The position numbers and the translations under genes are program-made. DNA of 9,881 bases from Planctomycetota bacterium (GTDB lineage Bacteria > Planctomycetota > PLA2 > JAEUHO01), in contig JAHEIK010000111.1 of assembly GCA_024639415.1 (NCBI GenBank), positions 1 through 9,881 of the forward strand, in the 5' to 3' direction. The notes below the pieces were generated by a model, which did not search any database, was not told the origin of the DNA, and saw only the letters and a list, made by a program, of their open reading frames with translations. This document shows, piece after piece, positions 1 to 5,721 of this stretch (positions are counted from its first letter, which is position 1; each line of letters begins with the position of its first letter).

Positions 1-56
1 CGGCGGGCCTCGGGATGCCCCTACGGCAACCCGCTGTCCTGTTTCTGTAGGGGGCC
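1..56. repeat. Edge fragment with inverted GCCCCTAC / GTAGGGGGC motifs
   Basis: This short leading stretch has no supported gene. GCCCCTAC at 18-25 and GTAGGGGGC at 47-55 face each other as an inverted pair about 21 nt apart. The same CCCCTAC end occurs in the repeat cluster at 4335-4641. The right motif continues as GTAGGGGGCCTTGG, which differs by one extra G from the reverse complement of the element ending at 4517. I infer a degenerate copy or copies of the same repeat family. The left part (GGCGGGC at 2-8) may be the remnant of a GC hairpin. Confidence 0.4.
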
Positions 57-110
57 TTGGATGCAGCCCGGAGCAAGCCACAGACCAGCCGAAGGGCGAG
101 GAGCCTTGGC

Positions 111-980
111 TTGACGGATCCGCAGGTGCAAACTGTGTACACCGTGAAGCACGTTGCTCTCGTCCTGCTTGCCATCCTGGGCGGCGCTGCGGTCTTCTCG
201 TTTGTGACGCCGGGAACGAACGATGAGGGCGCCGACTCGCGCGCAGCGGTCCGCTCGGAGAGCACCGACGCCTCGCCGCGGCGTCCGGACGCAGAGCTGC
301 TCGAGGCCGAGGGTCTAGGGACGGCCACGCAGGAGACGGTGAAGCCCCCCGCACTCGCGGTGAAGGGCAAGCCACCCCTCCAGCTCCCACGGACGGAAGC
401 GGGGCGCGAGCTGGGTCGACTCATCCGGCAGCTCGAGGACCACGATCCAGTCGTCCGGGAGGACGCGGCCTGGGACCTGGCTCACATGGGCCGCAAGGCC
501 GCACCGGCCCTCGCTGCACTCACCAAGGCCCTGGCGGATGAGAACGGCGCCGTACGCGAGTGGGCGGCGGAAGCGCTCTCTCAACTCGGGCCCGCCGCTG
601 CGCCGGCCGCACCGGCGCTCGGCAGGCTCCTTGGCGAGAAGCGCCCGGGCGCCGTGGAGTCGGTCACCGCGGCGCTGATCGGCATCGGACGCGCCGCCGT
701 CCCTGTCCTGCAAGCAGCCCTGCGCGACGAGGAGGAGCTGAGGCGCTCGCGTGCCGCCGGCACGCTGGGCCGACTCGGCCCGCGCGCCAGAGCGGCCGTG
801 CCTGCCCTCATCGCCGCACTCGACGACGAGGAGTTCTGGGTCCGGTGCGCGGCGATCGAAGCCCTCGGCCGCATCGGGCCGGCGGCAGCCGACGCGCTAC
901 CAAGGCTCGAAGCACTAGCCCGTGAACGCCACGGCCATGCGCTGCGAGCCGTCCCGAAGATCCGCGGCACGGGAAGGTGA
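111..980 (+). CDS. Membrane-anchored HEAT-repeat protein
   Basis: The protein has 289 residues from the TTG at 111. A hydrophobic segment at about residues 14-32 (HVALVLLAILGGAAVF) would anchor it in the membrane. A low-complexity polar linker runs to about residue 95. Five or six HEAT / PBS-lyase-type repeats fill about 99-282, with recurring pieces such as VREWAAEALSQLGPAA and VRCAAIEALGRIGPAA. HEAT arrays form superhelical protein-binding scaffolds; no catalytic motif is visible and the partner is unknown. I chose TTG 111 because AGGAG lies at 99-103, 7 nt upstream. The frame is open back to a TAG at 48-50, so a longer form from TTG 57 is possible, but that codon lies inside a repeat-like GTAGGGGGCCTTGG motif. 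GTG codons at 126, 135 and 144 would instead give a signal-peptide-like start. The gene is followed almost directly by the 989 gene, probably as one transcript. Confidence 0.8.
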   Translation: MTDPQVQTVYTVKHVALVLLAILGGAAVFSFVTPGTNDEGADSRAAVRSESTDASPRRPDAELLEAEGLGTATQETVKPPALAVKGKPPLQLPRTEAGRELGRLIRQLEDHDPVVREDAAWDLAHMGRKAAPALAALTKALADENGAVREWAAEALSQLGPAAAPAAPALGRLLGEKRPGAVESVTAALIGIGRAAVPVLQAALRDEEELRRSRAAGTLGRLGPRARAAVPALIAALDDEEFWVRCAAIEALGRIGPAAADALPRLEALARERHGHALRAVPKIRGTGR

Positions 981-988
981 GCGACATC

Positions 989-1561
989 GTGAGACGCGTT
1001 GCCGTCGCAGTCGTCCTGCTCTCCGTGCTGTGCCCAGGTTGCTGCTGCAGCCGCGGCCCCACGCCGCGAGCGCCATCCACCACTGTGCCGCGCCACTACC
1101 TAGCTTTGCTGGTCACGCAGGTGGACACGGAGCGCGACGGTCGTCCTGTGTACATGATCTACCCGAAGACCACGATCACCACGCGCAAGCTGGATCTGTC
1201 CGCCCTGGGCCTCGTGAGGCACGCCGCGGCGACGTGGAAGGGGGTGCCTTGGCGGCACGAGATTGAAGCGGCTGTGCACGAGGACGATCTCTACATCGAC
1301 TTCCCGATAGGAGGCGCGGTGGAGGGCCGGAAAGCCGTTCTCACGACCGGTGGCGACGGGCGCACCTACTGGAAGGGCTCTACGCACGGCGTGAGGTTGC
1401 CAGGCGAGACGTTCACGTTGCGGCTCACCGTGCAGAGTGCGGGAGACGTACTGCTGCTCGACATCGTCTACGAGCATCACAAGTCGGGACGCCTCGAACG
1501 TCGCATCGAACGCCGGGGCTTGCGCCTGGCAAAGACCGAACTGGTCGTGCTCGGCGGATGA
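989..1561 (+). CDS. Hypothetical probable lipoprotein
   Basis: I do not recognise this family. From GTG 989 it is 190 residues: a short basic start (MRR), a hydrophobic stretch, then CPGCCC at residues 15-20, which looks like a type II signal peptide although no strict lipobox fits. The rest (YLALLVTQVDTE, then strand-rich segments through DVLLLDIVYEH) looks like a small beta-rich extracytoplasmic domain with no catalytic motif that I can name. A longer form from GTG 977 would overlap the upstream stop by 4 nt (GTGA), but its purine-rich SD-like sequence would then touch the start. For GTG 989 the GAAGGTGA at 973-980 sits 8 nt upstream, which is better placed. Translation is probably coupled to the HEAT-repeat gene before it. 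The gene converges on the cytochrome gene, with a long hairpin between them. Confidence 0.7.
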   Translation: MRRVAVAVVLLSVLCPGCCCSRGPTPRAPSTTVPRHYLALLVTQVDTERDGRPVYMIYPKTTITTRKLDLSALGLVRHAAATWKGVPWRHEIEAAVHEDDLYIDFPIGGAVEGRKAVLTTGGDGRTYWKGSTHGVRLPGETFTLRLTVQSAGDVLLLDIVYEHHKSGRLERRIERRGLRLAKTELVVLGG

Positions 1562-1575
1562 AACCAGGTCTTCCT

Positions 1576-1652
1576 CCCATACCGAGTGCGGTGAAATCCT
1601 TTCAGATTGGGCGGGAGTGAATCTCGGGGGATTTCACCGCACTCGGTATGGG
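1576..1652. repeat. 24-bp perfect inverted repeat (long hairpin) between convergent genes
   Basis: The arms at 1576-1599 and 1629-1652 are perfect reverse complements over 24 bp, separated by 29 nt. The loop carries a second stem, AGATT (1604-1608) with AATCT (1620-1624), so either strand could fold almost end to end. It lies 14 nt after the rightward stop (TGA 1559-1561) and 2 nt after the leftward stop (TAA 1657-1655). It could act as a bidirectional transcript end or mRNA-stabilising hairpin, or be a REP/MITE-like element. No T-run follows on either strand, so it is not a classical intrinsic terminator. Confidence 0.85.
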
Positions 1653-1654
1653 GG

Positions 1655-4276
1655 TTAGTCGGCGGGTTGGCGGTGCACGTGGATCGGGCGCGAGATGCGG
1701 ACAAGGTCGTACTTCAGGCGCATCTGGCCACGGCGCGTGTGCTCGTCACGGTCCGCACGGTAGTAGTCGCGCATCTTCTCGGCGTACGCCATGCCCTCGC
1801 GGTCACCCAACACCTTGTAGCAGTTCAGCAGCAGGAACCAGGCCTGCGGGTTCGCCTCGTCGATCTGCAACAGGCGCTTCAACACCTCGGACGCCTCCTG
1901 CGCCTTGTCCTGCTCCCACAGCACCAGCCCCAAACGCTCCAGGACGACCCGGTCCTCGGGGAAGCTCTCGAGCACCGCCTCATAGCTCGCCGCCGCCTGG
2001 GCGTAACGCGAGCGCGCACGCTGCACCTCCGCCTGCAGGTAGACGGCCTTCGGATAGCCCGGCCGGCGCTTCAGGGCCTCCTGCACCGCTGCGATCGTCT
2101 CGTCGAACTTGCGCCGGGCAAGCATGACGCGACCCAGGTTCACCCAGCCGTCCGCGTAGGTCGGTACGTGCTCCGTGACGAGACGGAACGCCTCCTCCGC
2201 GTGCACCGTGTCGCCCTGCAGGAGATAGCCGATGCCGAGATCGTTGACGCGCTCGTAGTCCGCCTGCCAATCGACCGTCGCGTAGTGCAGCTCGCCGATG
2301 CCGATCCGATACTCGGTCTCACACATGTCCACGATCGGCAACTGCGTGACGTCGCTCTTGTGGATCGACCCGTCGTTGAAGCGATGCTCGTGGATCTTGC
2401 TTCCGGGGAAGACGAAGTCCACGTACTCACGCATGAACTTGCGGTAGCGCAGCCGCGCCTTCATCACCAGCTTGCCGCTCGCGCCGTCCGGAACGCGGAA
2501 CCGGTAGCGCACGACGTCCGCCGCGCCCGGCGGGATCGTCTTCACATACACCCGTGTACGCACGTCCGTCCCGAGCCGGTTGACGACGCGCTGCCCATCC
2601 TCACCCGTGACCCACGCCCGGTAGAACTCGGCGCTCTGATCGACGATACCCGTCTGCGGATCGACGGCCCCCGAGACCCAGAACGGCTCGCCGTCTCCGA
2701 CCGAGACCTGGAACTCGACCCACACCTCGTTGGAGTCGATCGTCCCTCCGGGGAAGCGGTGACCGACGCCCAGGGTCCGCACGACCACGTGCGCCTCGAC
2801 CATGTCGCCGGGAGCGACCGTCGCGCCATCCTTGGACAGTTGGGAGACGGGCACGGCCCGTGCGGGCGAGGCATCCGGTGCCGCGTCCTTGCTGCGCACC
2901 TCGAACGCCGTGATGTCGATGCGGCAAGCCGTCTGCAGGAAGGAGCGGATCCGATCCACCATCTGCGTGTCGCCGCGCAAGTAGGGCAACGCCGTGTTGG
3001 CGGCACCGAAGAGATGACTGCGCACGTAGCCTTGCTTGTCCGCGGTCGGATCCTCGGGATCCGGCACGCGTGGCATGTGACAGTCGTGGCAGCGCTTGGC
3101 CGCGGGCGGATGGTAGAAGCTGCGCGCGTTGCCCATGGACACGCCGCTCGCATGCCAGGCGTCGTACTCGTCCTGGGCCCGGAAGTGCTTCCAGCCGTTC
3201 AGGTCCGGCGAGATCTCGGCCTTGTGACACGCCGCACAGAACTCGGCGGACTCGACGTTGGCCGGCCGCAAGCTCTCCTTGTGCGCCTCGGGCTTGAGAC
3301 GCAGGAGCACGGCGTGGGCGTCGCGCAGCGCGCGGTTCTCCGAGCGCTCCCAGGCGTAGATGCGGCGCGGCTTGAAGAGGTAGTCCCCGTTGCCGCGCGT
3401 GCCCGCCCCCACCTCGATCGTGTGGCAGGCGACGCACGAGAGGCCGACCTTGGCGGCGCGCCCCTCGAAGTCGAGCTTCTTCTCGTCCATCTCGCCGGTG
3501 AAGAGCAGCGCCGGGTCGTGGCAGCCGGAGCAGAACTGCGTCTTGGACAGGTCGTTCTTGCTGCGCATCTCCTCGATCGTGGCGCGATAGAACGGATTGG
3601 TCATCGAAGCGTGCCGGTGTGCGCTGCGCTCCCACTCCTCCACGATCACGCGGTGGCAGTCGATGCAGCCGGCGCTGTCGTCGACCTCGTCGACGCTCAC
3701 CAGCTTGTCGCCCGGCAAGCGCGTGAGCGTGAAGTCCGTCGTGCCGCGCTCGCGGCCGAACGCTGCGATCAGGCCCTCGGGGTTGAGGCGGTCCCACGCG
3801 AACAGCAGCACGCCGGCGGCAAACGCAACGCCCAGGGCGCGTGCGTAGCGCCGGCTGGTCAGCGGGTTGATGCCGCCGCGCCGATGGACCCAGTACAGCA
3901 GGAGGATGAACGCGCCCGACAGTACGTGCGCCGTCCGTGCCCAGCTGCGCCGTGCGGCGACCTCCTCCCACAGCGGCCAGACGCCGGTGCCCATCACGAC
4001 GAGGCATGCGACCAGCAGCAGGAAGCCGGTCGCGCGGATCTGGGGGCGGCGCTTGCGCTGCGCGACCACGTGCGGCACGACGAAGACCAACAGCACGAGG
4101 AACAGCAGGCCACCGCCCAGGATGTGCACGATGAGCGAGACCGAGGATGCTGTCCCGGCGCCGTCGCTCAGGATGAGGAAGAGACCCGTGGCCGTGAGCG
4201 CGATGGCACCGGGCAGCAGGACGCGCACGAGGCGGCGCTGCCAGGGTCCGAGGACGGAGCGGGACGGCTGGGGCAT
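1655..4276 (-). CDS. Membrane pentahaem c-type cytochrome with cytochrome b-like N-terminus and TPR tail
   Basis: The protein has 873 residues from ATG 4276 and is probably an electron-transfer protein of the inner membrane and periplasm. Five hydrophobic helices lie at about 15-36, 46-70, 82-102, 113-131 and 146-161. Basic loops after helices 2 (RKRR) and 4 fit a cytoplasmic N-terminus and a periplasmic C-terminus. His51/His69 in helix 2 and His117/His131 in helix 4 could bind two b haems. Five CxxCH sites follow: CIDCH 204-208, CSGCH 249-253, CVACH 281-285, CAACH 347-351 and CHDCH 396-400. A beta-rich part contains GHRFPGG (His506), which resembles the HxFPTG segment of cytochrome c554-like proteins. 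TPRs fill about 671-861. An in-frame ATG at 4333 would add 19 residues. I prefer 4276 because the N-terminus then suits a membrane protein and TAGAAC lies 7 nt upstream. Neither start has a clear SD. Substrate and partner are unknown. Confidence 0.88.
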   Translation of the reverse strand: MPQPSRSVLGPWQRRLVRVLLPGAIALTATGLFLILSDGAGTASSVSLIVHILGGGLLFLVLLVFVVPHVVAQRKRRPQIRATGFLLLVACLVVMGTGVWPLWEEVAARRSWARTAHVLSGAFILLLYWVHRRGGINPLTSRRYARALGVAFAAGVLLFAWDRLNPEGLIAAFGRERGTTDFTLTRLPGDKLVSVDEVDDSAGCIDCHRVIVEEWERSAHRHASMTNPFYRATIEEMRSKNDLSKTQFCSGCHDPALLFTGEMDEKKLDFEGRAAKVGLSCVACHTIEVGAGTRGNGDYLFKPRRIYAWERSENRALRDAHAVLLRLKPEAHKESLRPANVESAEFCAACHKAEISPDLNGWKHFRAQDEYDAWHASGVSMGNARSFYHPPAAKRCHDCHMPRVPDPEDPTADKQGYVRSHLFGAANTALPYLRGDTQMVDRIRSFLQTACRIDITAFEVRSKDAAPDASPARAVPVSQLSKDGATVAPGDMVEAHVVVRTLGVGHRFPGGTIDSNEVWVEFQVSVGDGEPFWVSGAVDPQTGIVDQSAEFYRAWVTGEDGQRVVNRLGTDVRTRVYVKTIPPGAADVVRYRFRVPDGASGKLVMKARLRYRKFMREYVDFVFPGSKIHEHRFNDGSIHKSDVTQLPIVDMCETEYRIGIGELHYATVDWQADYERVNDLGIGYLLQGDTVHAEEAFRLVTEHVPTYADGWVNLGRVMLARRKFDETIAAVQEALKRRPGYPKAVYLQAEVQRARSRYAQAAASYEAVLESFPEDRVVLERLGLVLWEQDKAQEASEVLKRLLQIDEANPQAWFLLLNCYKVLGDREGMAYAEKMRDYYRADRDEHTRRGQMRLKYDLVRISRPIHVHRQPAD

Positions 4277-4283
4277 GGGGGCT

Positions 4284-4289
4284 GTTCTA
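4284..4289 (-). promoter_or_regulatory. Possible -10 box (TAGAAC) for a leaderless cytochrome mRNA
   Basis: On the minus strand TAGAAC sits exactly 7 nt before ATG 4276. It matches TATAAT at four of six positions but lacks the final T. This is the weakest of the four similar sites, and no -35 element is recognisable. Confidence 0.3.
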
Positions 4290-4334
4290 CCGGTCGCAGG
4301 GCGAGGAGGTAAACGGCCCTGCAGTTTGGGCATT

Positions 4335-4372
4335 CCGCAGGTCGCATGGGAAGCCCAAGACTCGGCCCCTAC
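4335..4372. repeat. Palindromic-family repeat, short copy
   Basis: This copy begins CCGCAGGTCGCATGGGA and ends CGGCCCCTAC. Its first 33 nt or so match the copy starting at 4453 with two mismatches. It then jumps straight to the CCCCTAC end, lacking about 25 nt that form an internal hairpin in the longer copy. It looks like a deletion derivative or the unexpanded form of the same element. Confidence 0.75.
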
Positions 4373-4452
4373 GGCACGATCGCGTCACGGCTACGCACGC
4401 GAGCCGGCGACGCGTGCATGGGGTGCACGCTGCACCAATGGGCCCCGTGCGA

Positions 4453-4517
4453 CCGCAGGTCGCATGGGAGGGCCAAGACTCGGCCGGCGCGAAGCGCCGA
4501 CCTCCCAAGGCCCCTAC
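4453..4517. repeat. Palindromic-family repeat, long copy with internal hairpin
   Basis: It shares its start (CCGCAGGTCGCATGGGA) and CCCCTAC end with the copy at 4335-4372. It also contains the hairpin CGGCGC-GAA-GCGCCG (4485-4499), nested in an outer GGGAGG (4466-4471) / CCTCCC (4501-4506) pair. Its reverse complement starts GTAGGGGCCTTGG, a motif that recurs at 47-60. Confidence 0.8.
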
Positions 4518-4558
4518 GAGCAGATGGAGGAGCCGCATGGGGCGCGGGAACGGGAAGA

Positions 4559-4583
4559 GGGCGGGCATTGAGCCCGCCCCTAC
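4559..4583. repeat. GC hairpin repeat, copy A
   Basis: An 8-bp perfect stem, GGGCGGGC (4559-4566) with GCCCGCCC (4572-4579), encloses the loop ATTGA, and CTAC follows. It matches copy B (4617-4641) at 23 of 25 positions. I infer a REP-like dispersed intergenic element. There is no T-run to make it an intrinsic terminator. Confidence 0.8.
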
Positions 4584-4616
4584 CGGGTAAGTCCGGACTT
4601 GGACAGGCCAGCCCTA

Positions 4617-4641
4617 GGGCGGGCATGAAGCCCGCCCCTAC
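4617..4641. repeat. GC hairpin repeat, copy B, overlapping a stop codon
   Basis: GGGCGGGC (4617-4624) and GCCCGCCC (4630-4637) form an 8-bp stem with loop ATGAA, followed by CTAC. With one bulged C the stem extends by flanking TA pairs. The leftward HEAT gene ends inside it: its TAG stop (4640-4638) is part of the element's GTAGGGG end. In the mRNA the hairpin forms directly after the stop, so it may protect the 3' end. Confidence 0.8.
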
Positions 4642-5654
4642 TTGACGGCCTTCTGGGCCTTTTCCTTCGCGTCGAGGGCCTGCTGGTCCTTCTCGAGCTG
4701 CTCGCCGTTGGCCTTGACCCACGCACGGATCGCGCTGGGCTTCGAGAACTCCTCGCCGGTCAGCGCCTTCAACGTGCGCAGGATCGTGGGGATGAGTTCC
4801 TTCGTGCTGCGCGCGGACCCGCCGCCGCCACCACCGCCGCCGACCGACGGCGCACCGCCGCCGCCGCCGCCGCCACGCCCGCCCATGGCCGCAGCCTTGT
4901 TGCGGGCGATCTGGGCCTCCGCCTGCTTCTTGGCGTCGGCGTTCTCCTTGCTGTTGTCCGCCTCGCCGCGGTCCACGGTCGCCTCGGCACCTTCCCAGCT
5001 GTAGCCCTCTTCGACGACTTCCTTGCCGCCGGACTTCTTGTCCGGGTCCTTGCCGTCCTCGCCCAGCTTCATGCCGAGCGCCGCAAGCACCTCGTCGAGC
5101 ATGCGCTTGTCGCCAATGCGCCCGACGGCTGCGATGGCGGACTTGCGAACGACGAAGTACTTGTGCTTGATGAGGCCGGCAATCTCCTTCTGCGCGCCCA
5201 GGTAACGCAACTCGCCGAGCGACTGCAGCCCGGTCATGAGCAGGACGACGTCCTTCTTGCTCTTGCGCATCGCCTTGACGATGTGCTGGGCGGCGAGGTG
5301 CGGCAGGGCCTTCTGGTCGCCCAGGTAGATGAGGGCGATCATGCGCACGTCGGCGTTGCTGTCCCGCGTCGCTTTGCCGAGGGCTGCGACGATGTCCGCA
5401 TGATGGATCTTCGAGATCTTGCGCATCGCGTAGTCGCGCTGCGAGACCTTGTCGTCTCCCTTGAGGCCCTTGGCCTTCCACTCGTCCTTGAACACGGCGA
5501 GCGCTGCAGCAGCGCGTTCATCGCTCGCGAGCGTGAGCGCCCCGCGCTTCTCCTTCGCATCCTCAGCGAGGGCTTCCGGGACGAGTGCCGCTGGGGCGAG
5601 CAGGAGCCCGCAGAGCAGGGCGAGGACAAGGGCGCAGGCAGTTGCGCGCAGCAT
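4638..5654 (-). CDS. Secreted HEAT-repeat protein with glycine-rich linker
   Basis: The protein has 338 residues. A signal peptide (hydrophobic about 5-25) probably ends at ALA 28-30. HEAT-like helices fill about 70-200 (ADVRMIALIYLGDQKALPHL, VVRKSAIAAVGRIGDKRML). A charged stretch is followed by a glycine-rich linker at about 258-280. The C-terminal part (LKALTGEEFSKPSAIRAWV) resembles the LTGxxF...P..WRxW tail seen in many planctomycete HEAT proteins. It is probably a periplasmic scaffold or binding protein of unknown partner. The ATG at 5654 is well supported: GGAGGTGA lies just upstream (5658-5665), the clearest SD in the window. The stop TAG is supplied by a GC hairpin repeat. It lies 67 nt after the HEAT/VWA-like gene on the same strand and may be co-transcribed with it. 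Confidence 0.85.
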   Translation of the reverse strand: MLRATACALVLALLCGLLLAPAALVPEALAEDAKEKRGALTLASDERAAAALAVFKDEWKAKGLKGDDKVSQRDYAMRKISKIHHADIVAALGKATRDSNADVRMIALIYLGDQKALPHLAAQHIVKAMRKSKKDVVLLMTGLQSLGELRYLGAQKEIAGLIKHKYFVVRKSAIAAVGRIGDKRMLDEVLAALGMKLGEDGKDPDKKSGGKEVVEEGYSWEGAEATVDRGEADNSKENADAKKQAEAQIARNKAAAMGGRGGGGGGGAPSVGGGGGGGGSARSTKELIPTILRTLKALTGEEFSKPSAIRAWVKANGEQLEKDQQALDAKEKAQKAVK

Positions 5655-5657
5655 GGG

Positions 5658-5665
5658 TCACCTCC
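5658..5665 (-). promoter_or_regulatory. Strong Shine-Dalgarno for the secreted HEAT gene
   Basis: On the minus strand this reads GGAGGTGA, a near-full anti-SD match, placed 3 nt before ATG 5654 (5 nt counted from GGAGGT). It fixes that start. It also contrasts with the neighbouring genes, which have no such site. Confidence 0.8.
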
Positions 5666-5721
5666 GGTCTTGGAGCAGGATTCAGGGTACCACCAGGGAC
5701 GGTCCGGGCAGCCCCAGAGGG

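Larger units (their letters stand above)
4277..4637. other. Gene-free, palindrome-rich intergenic region
   Basis: No convincing gene lies here; the reading frames present are GC-rich chance frames. The stretch holds four repeat elements, annotated separately, each ending CCCCTAC on the plus strand. Other palindromes are GGTGCA-CGC-TGCACC (4422-4436), the 12-bp perfect palindrome AAGTCCGGACTT (4589-4600) and GCCCTAGGGC (4611-4620). The cytochrome promoter should lie at its left end, near 4284-4310. Confidence 0.7.

Noticed and set aside
57..110. TTG 57 as the start of the first gene
   Set aside because: It lies in a GTAGGGGGCCTTGG repeat-like motif with an SD-like run only 2 nt away; TTG 111 has AGGAG at 7 nt. 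The longer form is not excluded.
1607..4312. Plus-strand open frame of about 900 codons opposite the cytochrome gene
   Set aside because: It mirrors the cytochrome frame as expected in GC-rich DNA. Its translation is repetitive in R, H, A and V with no domain, while the minus strand has five CxxCH sites, membrane helices and TPRs.
4277..4333. ATG 4333 as the cytochrome start
   Set aside because: The extra 19 residues abut the repeat region and have no SD; ATG 4276 gives a normal membrane-protein N-terminus and has a -10-like hexamer at 7 nt.
4559..4641. GC hairpins as intrinsic terminators
   Set aside because: The stems are strong but no T-run follows on either strand, and the two copies are near-identical, so a repeat family is the better description.
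4335..4641. CRISPR array
   Set aside because: Repeats differ in length and sequence, spacing is irregular (145, 66 and 58 nt between ends), and no cas genes are present.
4346..4645. Small open frames in the repeat-rich intergenic region
   Set aside because: They run through palindromic repeats, have no SD and no sensible protein features.
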